A stretch of DNA of 64,000 bases from an uncultured Acidocella sp. (GCF_946222605.1 NZ_CAMIIE010000001.1:179456-243455); one strand, 5' to 3'; shown: positions 55,641 to 64,000, counted from the stretch's first letter. Program-made: numbers and translations. Notes: generated from the letters alone by a model not told the origin.

Positions 55641-56981
55641 TTATTTCGGTAGAGTGACTTCCGCGATCAGGCTCGCGAAAATGAAGGTGCCGGCATTGGC
55701 GACCAGCGAGACCAGCACGATGCGCCAGCCCAGCGCCTTGAACAGCGGGATATCCTTGGCCAGCGACATGCCGGCATAGGTCAGCACCACCGTCGCCAGC
55801 GCCAGGAAGTGCATCTTCCCGGTCAGCACGGTCATCATGTGGGCGCCAGGCCAGAACGGCGCGGTCAGCGCCATGCCGATCAGCGTCGCCCAGAACACCG
55901 CCGGGATTTTCACCGGCAGGAAGCGGGCCAGGGTGGCGCCAACGGCGGCGACGGCGACGATGATCACCGTGCCGAGCAGAGCCGCCTGCGGCGCGGTCTT
56001 GTAGGTGATCCAGTTGCCCGCAACCAGCGCGATGAAGGCGACGATCGCCAGCAGCCCAACCATGGTGCCCCAGCCGATCGCGATTTCCTTGGCGTCATGC
56101 ACCGACAGGTTCGCATCCGGCTGGCCGGTGACGGCTTTGCGGCCGATCATCGGCTCCAGCGTGCGATAGATGAAATTCGCCAAAGGCAGCGAGATGAACA
56201 AGGTGAAATAGGTGCCGATCGTCGTGGTGATCAGGTTGGAGGCCGCCGCGAACGCCGCAATGTCATGCGCCATGCCGGAAGGGGACTGCGCGACGATACC
56301 GCCGGTCGCCGCCGCCATCATCGAGCCGGAGCCAACCCCCGCGCCCATCGCCAGGGCCAGCGGGTTGAACAGCCCGGTGCTGGCGATCAGGCTGGCGAGC
56401 ACGGAGATGAACACCGCGCCAACCACCGTGCCGGTGACATATTCCGCCAGCACGCCGCGCCCTTCCGGCGAGCTCATGCCGTATTTCTCACCGATGATGG
56501 CGAGGTTCGGCTCACGCCCGACCGAGTATGTGGCGCCCACCGCCTCGCGCTTGATGCCGAGCAGCAGGGCCAGCGGCAGCGCGATGATGATGGTGCCGAG
56601 GAAATGGCCCAGCTCCTGGAACACCAGCGCCCAGCCGGACTGGATCAGTTTCGGCAGCGCAGCCCCCACCAGCAGCGCCAAATCGGCCACGAAAATCAGC
56701 ACCGCGACCTGGATGATGGCGGAGGCCTTCTGCTGCTCGGCGCGGCGCACGCCCAGCCCCTGCGGCAGCCTGGTGGCGATGATGCCGGCGAAAATGCCGA
56801 GCAGCATGCCCCAGACCAGCGGCAGCAACGTGACCTTGGTGCTGCCCAGCGGCACATTGATCGGCCCGATCAGCTCGGCGATCAGCGTCATCGCCAGCGC
56901 CCAGCCATGTACCGTCCAGCTGGTGAAGAGATTGCCCTGCGCCGGCGGCGCGGTGCCCTCGTAAATCGTGGTGTTTTCCAT
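55641..56981 (-). CDS. DUF3100-family membrane protein, probable transporter
   Basis: The 446-residue protein has about 11-12 hydrophobic segments. GREPNLAIIGEKYGMSSPEG and the SGSMMAAATGGIVAQSPS loop match my memory of the DUF3100 family, which has no established function. Such polytopic proteins next to an M20 peptidase gene are plausible carriers for peptides, acyl-amino acids or organic acids. It follows the peptidase gene by 75 bases on the same strand and is the last gene of the eight-gene run. I infer uptake of the locus substrate; export cannot be excluded. Confidence 0.75.
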   Translation of the reverse strand: MENTTIYEGTAPPAQGNLFTSWTVHGWALAMTLIAELIGPINVPLGSTKVTLLPLVWGMLLGIFAGIIATRLPQGLGVRRAEQQKASAIIQVAVLIFVADLALLVGAALPKLIQSGWALVFQELGHFLGTIIIALPLALLLGIKREAVGATYSVGREPNLAIIGEKYGMSSPEGRGVLAEYVTGTVVGAVFISVLASLIASTGLFNPLALAMGAGVGSGSMMAAATGGIVAQSPSGMAHDIAAFAAASNLITTTIGTYFTLFISLPLANFIYRTLEPMIGRKAVTGQPDANLSVHDAKEIAIGWGTMVGLLAIVAFIALVAGNWITYKTAPQAALLGTVIIVAVAAVGATLARFLPVKIPAVFWATLIGMALTAPFWPGAHMMTVLTGKMHFLALATVVLTYAGMSLAKDIPLFKALGWRIVLVSLVANAGTFIFASLIAEVTLPK

Positions 56982-57056
56982 GTCTCACTCCTCGTGCCGC
57001 CTCGGCACCGCAAAAAAGTTGGGAACCGTGTGGTCCTGTTGATCGTCCTTGTTGCT

Positions 57057-58484
57057 TCACCGCCCTCTTCGTGGCGGCGCACCCTCTGCGGTCTCGGGGG
57101 TGCCGAGGTCCCACCACAACCCGGCGAAGGCGAGCACGCCCTCCCGCGCCGCGGCCACCAGCAGATGTTCATCAGGCCCGTGTTGCTGGCAGCCATTATG
57201 GCCATGGGGAATCCAGATCAGCGTCGTGCCCAGATGATCCTGGAACACATCCCCCGGCATGCCGCCGGAGGTCGCTGGAATGTGCTGTATCTTTTGCCCG
57301 AGCGAGCGCGCCATGCTGGCGGCGGCCCAGCCCACCCAAGGGTCGTTCGCATCCGAGGCGCTGCCCGGCATGCCGATGCGCGGGTTTTCGATTTTCACCT
57401 CAGGAAAGCCAGCCGCGTCCAGATGCGCGCGCAGCGCCGGCATCAGCGTCTGCGGGTCGGTCTGCGGCACGTAGCGGATCTGGCAATGGGCGTAAGCGCG
57501 CGGGGCGACGGCGTTGGCCGGCGCCTCCGGTGCGCCGCAGAGCATGGCGAGCACGATGAAGCTGTTCCAGGCATAGAGTTTCTCGGCCGGGGAGAGGCCG
57601 GGCTCGCCCCAGCCCGGCTCCAGCTTCGCCGCCTCGCCGCCCATATCCACCGGGCAATCGGCCAGCATGGCGCGGATTTCCGGCGAGAGCGGGGCAGGGC
57701 GCCAGCCTTCCACCAGCATGCGGCCCTGGCGGTCTGAGATGGCCGCCAGCGCATGGGCGAGGACGATGGCGGGGTCGTTGGTCAGCCCGCCCCAATGGCC
57801 GGAATGCACGCCGCCTTTGCGCGGGGCGACCACCAGGTCGAAATGATAATTGCCCCGCGTGCCGGTGGCCAAAGTTGGTGTCGTCGGTGTCACGCGCGGG
57901 CCGTCGCTGGCGATGAAGACGTCGGCGGCGAGGCGCTTGGCGTTGGCGCCGACGAAATCGCGCAGGCCCGGCGAGCCCACCTCCTCGCCGGTTTCCAGCA
58001 CCAGCTTCACATTCGCCCCCAGCCGGCCGCCGCGCGCCTTCAGCACCTGTTCGAGCGCAAACAGATTGATGGCGTGCTGGCCCTTATTGTCGGCGCTGCC
58101 GCGCCCATACCAGCGCGCGCCGTCCGGGTGCGGCTCATGGCGCAATTCCCATGGTGTACGCCCGGCGCTCCATTGCGCCTCCATGCCGCGCACCGTGTCG
58201 CCATGGCCGTAGGTGATCACGGTCGGCAGCTCGTCGGCCTCCAGCCGCTCGGCCAGCAAAATCGGCCCGGCTCCCGGTTTCGGGTTGGGGTGGAGCTCCC
58301 AATGAAAGCCCAGCGCATCCAGCCAGGGGCCGATACCCTCCTGGAGATAACGCTCCAACGCCGGCGCGCGCGCGGGGTCCTGCGAGGCGCTGGGAATGGC
58401 GACGAGCCCGGCCAGGCGTCGCTCGAACGCCCCTGCATCGAAGGCGGCGGCAGCGTTTTGGAGCGCTTCGATGCGGGTGGTCAC
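57057..58484 (-). CDS. M20-family metallopeptidase
   Basis: The 475-residue protein has the M20 layout: a catalytic domain with metal-binding TYGHGDTVRGM and GRGSADNKGQH, the catalytic Glu pair in LVLETGEEVGSPGL, a later Asp/His ligand in PATSGGMPGDVF, and a lid domain inserted at about 210-340 (GGVHSGHWGGLTNDP). Members of this branch hydrolyse dipeptides, N-acyl amino acids or similar amides in the cytoplasm. There is no signal peptide. It begins 4 bases after the VOC gene ends, so it is cotranscribed. The substrate is unknown. Confidence 0.9.
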   Translation of the reverse strand: MTTRIEALQNAAAAFDAGAFERRLAGLVAIPSASQDPARAPALERYLQEGIGPWLDALGFHWELHPNPKPGAGPILLAERLEADELPTVITYGHGDTVRGMEAQWSAGRTPWELRHEPHPDGARWYGRGSADNKGQHAINLFALEQVLKARGGRLGANVKLVLETGEEVGSPGLRDFVGANAKRLAADVFIASDGPRVTPTTPTLATGTRGNYHFDLVVAPRKGGVHSGHWGGLTNDPAIVLAHALAAISDRQGRMLVEGWRPAPLSPEIRAMLADCPVDMGGEAAKLEPGWGEPGLSPAEKLYAWNSFIVLAMLCGAPEAPANAVAPRAYAHCQIRYVPQTDPQTLMPALRAHLDAAGFPEVKIENPRIGMPGSASDANDPWVGWAAASMARSLGQKIQHIPATSGGMPGDVFQDHLGTTLIWIPHGHNGCQQHGPDEHLLVAAAREGVLAFAGLWWDLGTPETAEGAPPRRGR

Positions 58485-58488
58485 AGGC

Positions 58489-59364
58489 TCAGCCTTTCAC
58501 GAAACGGATGGCGACGTTGCCGCAGGCGGCGACATCGCGCAGCGCCGGGCCGGAGGCGGTTTCGCTGACATCGTGCCCGGCCTGCGCCAGCAGTGCGCGC
58601 ACCGCCGCCAGATCCTTCACCGCAATGTCGATCGCCGCCCCTGCCGGCACGTTGGGCGCCAGCGCCGGACACGGCGTGTCGGCATAGACCGCGCCCCAAT
58701 CCCCTGGGTGCAGGACACGGAACACGCCCTGGCCGGTCGGCACCTCCCAGCCGGCGGGGCCGGGATTTGCGGGGCCGAACATGGCGGTGAGGCGCGAGAG
58801 CACCTTCTCCTGCGCCGGCGCCAGATAGGTGACGGCGGCGATGTGATGCGCGCCATTGGCGTGCTGCATCCATTCCGGCACCCATAGCAGATGCGGCTTA
58901 TGCTGCTGGGCCAGGAAGTGCGAGGCGCGGGGCAGAGACGGGTCGACGAAAATATCCAGCGAGACCACCGCCTCGTCCCACTCACCGCCCGGCGGGCGGA
59001 CCTTGCGGCGGAAATCCACCGGGCCTTGGCTGACCAGGCCGCGCGCTTTCAGCTGCGCCGCGTCGCCACGGCTGTCCTTGCTGTGCAGGGCGATCAGGGA
59101 CATGCCCTCGCGCTCGGCCAGCGCCTCATGCATGTGCCGGCCGAAGGCGAAGCCGCCGATTTCGAGATTGTCGATCAGCGTCTCGTCATAGACGCCCATC
59201 AGCTCCAGCGCACAGCGTTCCATCACCGCCAGGCTGGTGCTGGTCCCCCAGGGATGCTGGCCGACCGGGGTAAGGGTGAAGCCCAGCGTGCCGTAAAAGG
59301 CGCGGGCGGCCTCGATGTCGCGGACCAGGATGAGCGGGTGGTCAATGCCGGGCAGAGCAGTCAA
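58489..59364 (-). CDS. VOC-superfamily (glyoxalase/dioxygenase fold) protein
   Basis: The 291-residue protein begins with the VOC pattern GIDHPLILVRDIEAARAFYG, with the first metal His, and continues with ANGAHHIAAVTYLA in the middle module. This makes it a multi-module member of the glyoxalase-like (PF13468-type) group. These enzymes range from glyoxalases and isomerases to ring-cleaving dioxygenases, so the reaction is open. It lies between the M20 peptidase gene (4 bases) and the acetyltransferase gene (4-base overlap), so it should act in the same pathway. Confidence 0.82.
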   Translation of the reverse strand: MTALPGIDHPLILVRDIEAARAFYGTLGFTLTPVGQHPWGTSTSLAVMERCALELMGVYDETLIDNLEIGGFAFGRHMHEALAEREGMSLIALHSKDSRGDAAQLKARGLVSQGPVDFRRKVRPPGGEWDEAVVSLDIFVDPSLPRASHFLAQQHKPHLLWVPEWMQHANGAHHIAAVTYLAPAQEKVLSRLTAMFGPANPGPAGWEVPTGQGVFRVLHPGDWGAVYADTPCPALAPNVPAGAAIDIAVKDLAAVRALLAQAGHDVSETASGPALRDVAACGNVAIRFVKG

Positions 59365-60131
59365 GGCGGGAGATCCTTTTTCGTATAGCCGTAAGGATGG
59401 GCATAGGAGGCGCGCGGCTTGGCCGGGTTGCCGGCGGCGGTGGTGAAGGGGGGAACCGAGGCCAGCACCATGCTGCCGGCGGCAACCACCGCGCCCTCAC
59501 CGATTTCGATATTGCCGAGGATGGTGGCACCGGCGCCGAGAATGGCGCCGCGGCGGATTTTCGGATGGCGGTCGCCCTCCTGCATCAGCGTGCTGCCCAG
59601 CGTGACGCCGTGCCAGAGGCAAACCTCAGGCTCGATCACCGCGGTCTCGCCGATGACCACGCCGATGCCGTGATCCAGAAAAATACCGGGGCCGATTTGC
59701 GCGGCGGGATGAATGTCAGCCCCCAGCACGCCCGCGCCGGTCTTCCAGGCCAGCGCCAGTGCCTGCTGACCGGACATCCAGAGCGCATGGGCGACCCGCC
59801 AGGCGGCGAGAACATGAAAGCCGCGCCCGCCCAGCCAGATGCCCAGCCGCCCGCCCGGCTCGAAATTCAGTCGGTGGATGGTCTCCAGATCAGCGAAACT
59901 CGCCGCCACCGCGTCCGGGGCGGCGGCGTAGGCGGCCAGGGCGATGGCACGCAGCCGCTCGGTGGGCAGCCAATTGGCCGGCGGCAGCCGGCTGAGCAGG
60001 CCGGCCAGCCCCTCAGCCGGGCTGCGCGCCGCCAGCAGCGGCGCCAGGATGGGGCCGAGATCGGGCGCTGTGCCAAGGCCAGCCTTGGCATCCGCCCGCA
60101 ATTCGGTCCAGCCGGGGGGTTTAGCCGACAT
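59361..60131 (-). CDS. Serine O-acetyltransferase-like protein (CysE family)
   Basis: The 256-residue protein has an N-terminal helical domain and a C-terminal left-handed beta-helix of hexapeptide repeats. The CysE active-site residues are present: Asp-His in GIFLDHGIGVVIGETAV and the second His in GDRHPKIRRGAILGAGA. It ends in the usual AAGNPAKPR. The classical job is acetylation of serine for cysteine synthesis. No cysK follows; instead it sits in a catabolic-looking operon, so it may acetylate another hydroxy compound. The start at 60131 overlaps the aldehyde dehydrogenase gene by 11 bases; an ATG-like start further upstream (60167) is possible. Confidence 0.82.
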   Translation of the reverse strand: MSAKPPGWTELRADAKAGLGTAPDLGPILAPLLAARSPAEGLAGLLSRLPPANWLPTERLRAIALAAYAAAPDAVAASFADLETIHRLNFEPGGRLGIWLGGRGFHVLAAWRVAHALWMSGQQALALAWKTGAGVLGADIHPAAQIGPGIFLDHGIGVVIGETAVIEPEVCLWHGVTLGSTLMQEGDRHPKIRRGAILGAGATILGNIEIGEGAVVAAGSMVLASVPPFTTAAGNPAKPRASYAHPYGYTKKDLPP

Positions 60132-61662
60132 AGCCGAACGGCGCGGCGGGGTTGGCGGCGGTCTCAACCCAGACGCTCTTCACCTGGGTATAGGCGGAGA
60201 GCGCCTCGCGCCCAGAGGAGCGGCCAAAACCGGAGCGCCCGAACCCGCCGAAGGGCGAGGCGACATTGATGGTCTTGTAGCCGTTGATCCAGAAGGTGCC
60301 GGCCCGCACCGCCCCGGCGACGCGATGCGCCCGGCCAGGGTCCTGCGTCCACACCGCGCCCGCCAGCCCGTATTGTGTGTCGTTGGCCAGCGCCACCGCA
60401 TCCGCCTCGTCCTCGAAGGGCAGCACGGCGAGTACCGGGCCGAACACTTCCTCGCGGGCGATCAGCGCATCGCGCGCCACATCCGCCAGGATGGTGGGGG
60501 CATAGAAATAGCCGCCGCTGGCACGAAGCGCATCCGGGCAGCCGCCGCCGGTGGCCAGCAGCGCACCGCTCTGCTGGGCCGCCTCCACCATCGCGCCGAT
60601 CTTCTCGAACTGGCGGCGATTATTGATCGGGCCGATCTGGGTGGCGGGGTCGCTCGGCAGGCCGAACGGGATTTTCGCCGCCGCAGCCGCCAGACGCTCG
60701 ACGAACTGGGCATGGATGCGCCGGTCCACCAGCAGGCGCGAGCCCGCCACGCAGCTTTGCCCCGCGCCGCCGAAAATGGCGGCCTGGGCGCCGATGAGGG
60801 CACGCTCAATGTCAGCATCCGCGAAGACGATGTTGGCGGATTTGCCGCCCAGCTCGAGCACGCTCGGCACGATGTTGCGCGCGGCGGCGGCGGCGATCTG
60901 CGCGCCCGCCTCGGCGGAGCCGACGAACACGACCAGACGTGTATCAGGGTGGGCAACGGCGGCGGCACCGGTGGTGGGGCCGGCACCGGCCAGGATGGAG
61001 ACCAGGCCGCGCGGCAGACCCTCGGCCTGGTCGCACAGCGCGCCCAAAGCCAGCGTGGTCAGCGGGGTGAGTTCGGAGGGCTTCAGCACCACGGCATTGC
61101 CGGCACAGATGGCCGGGGCGATCTGCCAGCCGGCGGTGAAGATCGGCGCGTTCCACGGGGTGATCTGCACCACCGTGCCCAGCGGCTCCGGGCGGGTATA
61201 GTTGAGGTGGGAGCTGGGGACGGGGATGACCTCGCCATGCAGCTTATCCGCCCAGCCGGCGTAATATTCGAACATCTCCGCCACCTTGGCGACCTCGCCG
61301 CGTGTATCGCGGATCGGCTTGCCGGCGGAGAGCATCTCCAGCTCGGCCAAAGCTTCGGCATTGGCGCGCACCAGGCGGGCGATCTCGTTCATCGCCCGGC
61401 CGCGCGCGGCGGCACTCTGTGCCATCCAGGCGCGCTGCGCACCGCGTGCGGCCTGCATCGCCTGCTCTACCACCGGCGCACCAGCATCCGGGAAGCTCAG
61501 CAGGGTCTGGCCATCGGCCGGGTTGGTGAGGGTGAGGGCAGCGCCGGTGCCGGGGACGATCTCGCCGGCGATATAGCTGCCCATCCTGCCGCCCAGCAGC
61601 TGGCCGATCAGCGCCTCAACACGCGCGGCGGCGTGGCTCATGGTAACATTGTCAGGCATCAT
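60121..61662 (-). CDS. NAD(P)-dependent aldehyde dehydrogenase
   Basis: The 513-residue enzyme has all core motifs of the ALDH superfamily: VVQITPWNAPIFTAGWQIAP, general base Glu in LELGGKSANIVFADAD, catalytic Cys in GGAGQSCVAGSRLLV, and EEVFGPVLAVLPF. It oxidises an aldehyde to the acid. The substrate is unknown; it clusters with betaine-aldehyde/gamma-aminobutyraldehyde-like enzymes by eye only. The start overlaps the stop of the preceding dehydrogenase gene as ATGA, with AAGGAG upstream of two adjacent ATGs. Confidence 0.92.
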   Translation of the reverse strand: MMPDNVTMSHAAARVEALIGQLLGGRMGSYIAGEIVPGTGAALTLTNPADGQTLLSFPDAGAPVVEQAMQAARGAQRAWMAQSAAARGRAMNEIARLVRANAEALAELEMLSAGKPIRDTRGEVAKVAEMFEYYAGWADKLHGEVIPVPSSHLNYTRPEPLGTVVQITPWNAPIFTAGWQIAPAICAGNAVVLKPSELTPLTTLALGALCDQAEGLPRGLVSILAGAGPTTGAAAVAHPDTRLVVFVGSAEAGAQIAAAAARNIVPSVLELGGKSANIVFADADIERALIGAQAAIFGGAGQSCVAGSRLLVDRRIHAQFVERLAAAAAKIPFGLPSDPATQIGPINNRRQFEKIGAMVEAAQQSGALLATGGGCPDALRASGGYFYAPTILADVARDALIAREEVFGPVLAVLPFEDEADAVALANDTQYGLAGAVWTQDPGRAHRVAGAVRAGTFWINGYKTINVASPFGGFGRSGFGRSSGREALSAYTQVKSVWVETAANPAAPFGYVG

Positions 61663-62540
61663 GCCATCTCCTTGCGATCGCGGTAATCCGCCATGCGGGT
61701 GAAATCATCCTGGTCGGCGAGCCAGCCAGCCTCCTGCCAGAGCTGCTTGACATGCTGGCTGAGCGGCAGCGCCACGCCGCTTTCCTCGGCCAGCTCGATC
61801 GCCAGACGCACATCCTTGCGCATCAGCCCGGCGGAGAAGCCGCTATCGAAGCTGGCCGGCAGCACCCAGCGCGGATACATCACTTCGCTGATCGCCGAGC
61901 GGCCGGTGGCGGCGTTCACCACCTTCAGCGCTTCTTCCGGGGCGAGCCCGGCGGCGGCGGAGAGGCGCATTGCCTCGCCGGTGGTGACGAGATGAGCCGC
62001 CACCAGCAGATTATTCACCAGCTTGGCGATATTGCCCGCGCCGCTGGGGCCGACATGGGTGGCCTTGGCGGACATCGCCGCCAGCACCTTCTCAGCCCGT
62101 GCCACATCGGCCTCGGTGCCGCCGATCATCATCGTAAGGCTGCCCGAGGCCGCCCCGGAGGGGCCGCCGCTGACAGGCGCGTCCAGCAGCCCATGGCCGG
62201 CGGCGGCCAGAGAGGCCGCGAGGCGGCGGGTGGTGCCGGGGTCTGAGGTGGAAGTGTCGATCACCAGCACCGAGGCATCCTTGCGGCTGAGCAGGCCGCC
62301 TTCGGCGGTGACCACGGCTTCCACATCCTTGGCGTAGGGCAGGGAGAACACCACGGCGTCCACCTCCTGCAGCAGCGCCAGCTGGTCTTCGATGAAGCGA
62401 ATCCCCTCGGCCTCAATCATCGGGCGGCGGGCCTGGCTGATATCGAAGCCCAGCACCTCAAAGCCAGCGCGCTTGAGCGAGGCGGCCATGCCGAACCCCA
62501 TATTGCCCAGCCCGACAACGCCGATCCTGCGTAATTCCAT
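61659..62540 (-). CDS. 3-hydroxyisobutyrate-dehydrogenase-family oxidoreductase
   Basis: The 293-residue protein has an N-terminal Rossmann fold with IGVVGLGNMGFGMAASLKRAG, a substrate loop DAPVSGGPSGAASGSLT and the catalytic Lys in GAGNIAKLVNNLLVAAH. The family covers 3-hydroxyisobutyrate dehydrogenase, tartronate semialdehyde reductase and other beta-hydroxyacid dehydrogenases. Paired with the aldehyde dehydrogenase it could turn a beta-hydroxyacid into a semialdehyde and then an acid. It is the first gene after the LysR regulator gene, with an 85-base gap holding an inverted repeat. Confidence 0.88.
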   Translation of the reverse strand: MELRRIGVVGLGNMGFGMAASLKRAGFEVLGFDISQARRPMIEAEGIRFIEDQLALLQEVDAVVFSLPYAKDVEAVVTAEGGLLSRKDASVLVIDTSTSDPGTTRRLAASLAAAGHGLLDAPVSGGPSGAASGSLTMMIGGTEADVARAEKVLAAMSAKATHVGPSGAGNIAKLVNNLLVAAHLVTTGEAMRLSAAAGLAPEEALKVVNAATGRSAISEVMYPRWVLPASFDSGFSAGLMRKDVRLAIELAEESGVALPLSQHVKQLWQEAGWLADQDDFTRMADYRDRKEMA

Positions 62541-62591
62541 ATGCGATACACCCCTTGGTCTGGGCAGGAGCTTCGCGGTCAGGAGCGTTCA

Positions 62592-62629
62592 GTAAAAGAA
62601 CTTAATTTCGACGGATCTGTTGCTTTTAC
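62592..62629. promoter_or_regulatory. Inverted repeat before the dehydrogenase operon
   Basis: GTAAAAG (62592-62598) and CTTTTAC (62623-62629) are 24 bases apart. The arms can be extended as GTAAAAGAAC and GTTGCTTTTAC with one bulge. It lies between lysR and the dehydrogenase gene and may be a LysR-type binding site, or a hairpin ending the lysR transcript. Confidence 0.4.
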
Positions 62630-63573
62630 GGCAACGACGGTGCTGGGTGCAGTGCGAGCAGCCGCTCCCCCAGCCAATGCAGCAGCGTTTCCGTGGCCGC
62701 CGGCAGCCGCCGGGCGACGCGCACCTGCAAATGCACCATGGCCTCGGCCAGCAGCGGATCGGAGAGCGGCAGCGCCGTCACCAGCCTGTCCCGCAGCTCC
62801 GGAAACACCACGAATTCCGGCAGAAACGCCACCCCCATGCCGGCGGTCACGAATTGCCGGTGCGCTTCGAAGGAGGCACTCTCCAGCCTGGCGATCAGCC
62901 GGAAGCCGCCATTCGCCTCCGCCCGGCCAATGAGTTGGCGGATGCCGTGATCGGCCGGCAGCAGCGCCGTCGCCTCATAGGCGAAGCTGCGCAGGCTGAC
63001 GGGCTTGCGGTGCCCTGTCATCTCATGCCCCGGTGGCAGAATGGCGCGCAAAGGCTGATGCGCCTTCACCACCGTGCGCACATCCGCATGGGCGGTGGGG
63101 TTGTAGGCGAGGCCAATATCGGTTTCGCCGGCGGCGACGGCGGCGGTGATCGCATCCGTGGTGCCGAGCACGATGCGGTAGCTTATGCCGGGAAACGCCC
63201 GGGTGAACCCGGCCAGGGCGTTTTCCATCAGGTCCGGCAGAAACCCCGCGCCGCAGCAAATCTGCACAATGCCCTGCTGCAGCCCGCGCAGCTGGCGCAG
63301 CCTGTCGGTGAGGGCGGTGGCTTCATCCTGCTGGCGTTGGGCGTGCTCGGCGACCAGCCGCCCGGCCTCGGTCGCCACCACGCCACGGGGCAGGCGCTCC
63401 AGCAGCAGCGCGCCACAACTCGCCTCCAGCTCGGCGATCTGCCGGCTGATCGCCGAGGGCGCGACATGCAGCGCCTCGGCGGCGGCGCGGATCGAGCCCA
63501 GCCGCACCACCGCCAGGAAATAGCGCAAGGCGCGGTCGTTGAGCGGGCGGGAGACATCGGGCGCGGGCGGCAT
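62626..63573 (-). CDS. LysR-family transcriptional regulator
   Basis: The 315-residue protein has the LysR winged helix (ALRYFLAVVRLGSIRAAAEAL, then VAPSAISRQIAELEASCGALL) and a periplasmic-binding-like effector domain. LysR proteins usually activate an adjacent operon when bound to a pathway intermediate. It is not divergent but lies on the same strand as the dehydrogenase operon, just upstream, and likely controls it. The overlapping inverted repeat at its 3' end is the closest candidate site. Confidence 0.9.
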   Translation of the reverse strand: MPPAPDVSRPLNDRALRYFLAVVRLGSIRAAAEALHVAPSAISRQIAELEASCGALLLERLPRGVVATEAGRLVAEHAQRQQDEATALTDRLRQLRGLQQGIVQICCGAGFLPDLMENALAGFTRAFPGISYRIVLGTTDAITAAVAAGETDIGLAYNPTAHADVRTVVKAHQPLRAILPPGHEMTGHRKPVSLRSFAYEATALLPADHGIRQLIGRAEANGGFRLIARLESASFEAHRQFVTAGMGVAFLPEFVVFPELRDRLVTALPLSDPLLAEAMVHLQVRVARRLPAATETLLHWLGERLLALHPAPSLP

Positions 63574-63586
63574 CGGGGCTCCCGGC

Positions 63587-63910
63587 TCAGCCCAAGGCGA
63601 ACAGCTCGGGCCCGGCGACGCGGGTCATCGGCCCGTCCAGTAGATCGCGGGCGAAAAACAGGAAGCGGTTCATTGGGTCGGAATTGTGGTAGGCGGAGAG
63701 CGCGGCTTCGTCCCGGCAGCGGGCGGTAAGGGCGAACAGCCCGGCATCGTGCGGATCCTGAACCAGGCTCAGCTGCATCGTGCCCGGCACCTGCAGCCCG
63801 GTCAGCTCCGCCAGATCCAGCAGCGCCTCGCGGATCGCGTTCTCGCGCCCTGGCTTCGCCCGCAGGATGATCAAGCTGCTGAGCAGGGGGGGAGAGGGGG
63901 CTGCGGTCAT
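63587..63910 (-). CDS. Antibiotic-biosynthesis-monooxygenase-fold (ABM) protein
   Basis: The 107-residue protein has the small dimeric ferredoxin-like fold of the ABM family: LIILRAKPGRENAIREALLDL, LSLVQDPHDAGLFALTARC and ALSAYHNSDPMNRFLFFA. Members include quinol monooxygenases and heme-degrading enzymes, and many have unknown roles. It ends 13 bases before the lysR start, so the two may be cotranscribed. The start is the ATG at 63910; a TTG at 63916 is possible. Nothing is seen in the remaining 90 bases of the window. Confidence 0.75.
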   Translation of the reverse strand: MTAAPSPPLLSSLIILRAKPGRENAIREALLDLAELTGLQVPGTMQLSLVQDPHDAGLFALTARCRDEAALSAYHNSDPMNRFLFFARDLLDGPMTRVAGPELFALG

Positions 63911-64000
63911 GCGCAAGCCATAGGTGCAAGGGACGGTCCGCGCAAACAGAAAAACCCGGCTTGCGGCAACGGCGCGGGCGCGCCGCTGCCAGGAGAGCGC

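Noticed and set aside
55809..57737. A 642-residue plus-strand frame across the DUF3100 and M20 genes
   Set aside because: It spans two clear genes on the opposite strand and is rich in Arg/His/Gln as expected of a GC-driven shadow.
59944..61686. A 580-residue plus-strand frame antisense to the aldehyde dehydrogenase
   Set aside because: The aldehyde dehydrogenase has all catalytic motifs; the antisense frame has none.

Overview
The window looks like a chromosomal segment of a high-GC alphaproteobacterium. The acetic acid bacteria and their acidophilic relatives (Acetobacteraceae: Acidocella, Acidiphilium and similar) are my best guess. The guess rests on the xerD / aroK-aroB and bamD-recN-ligA gene orders, a PutA without its own DNA-binding domain next to a separate Lrp-type PutR, and overall protein style. 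No rRNA, tRNA, CRISPR array or phage module was seen. The only mobile-element trace is a short IS66 transposase remnant.

Layout. 0-14.8 kb is mostly housekeeping: the end of a glycosyltransferase, xerD, a fused aroK-aroB, a lytic transglycosylase lipoprotein, a small lipoprotein, a soluble two-PAS chemoreceptor, rpsA with its terminator, then bamD-recN-ligA-marC. 15.1-19.9 kb is an asparagine/aspartate locus (permease, asparaginase, aspartase, GntR-type regulator). 20.2-25.2 kb is one sugar operon (binding protein, permease, ATPase, LacI regulator, PfkB kinase, RbsD/FucU mutarotase) with a palindromic LacI-type site upstream. 25.4-31.6 kb holds an Spx/ArsC-like protein, a Nudix-fold protein with a damaged catalytic box, egtD-egtB for ergothioneine, an MFS transporter, and a nickel transporter divergent from nikR with a textbook NikR operator between them.

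32.2-48.8 kb is the most striking block: seven minus-strand genes, overlapping or nearly touching, in the order glgE, treS-maltokinase, glgB, glgX, treZ, malQ, treY. Together they encode both directions between trehalose and branched alpha-glucan. TreS, maltokinase, GlgE and GlgB build glucan from trehalose. GlgX, TreY and TreZ cut glucan back to trehalose, and MalQ recycles short chains. Base composition falls sharply across this one apparent operon, from very GC-rich at treY to near 47-48% GC at treS and glgE, which suggests a mosaic origin.

49.4-55.6 kb has thiC under a TPP riboswitch and a divergent putR/putA pair. 55.6-63.9 kb is a run of eight minus-strand genes: ABM-fold protein, LysR regulator, 3-hydroxyisobutyrate-dehydrogenase-like protein, aldehyde dehydrogenase, serine-acetyltransferase-like protein, VOC protein, M20 peptidase and a DUF3100 membrane protein. 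It looks like an uptake and catabolic unit whose substrate I cannot name. It is, with the glucan/trehalose operon, the best candidate for an undescribed system.
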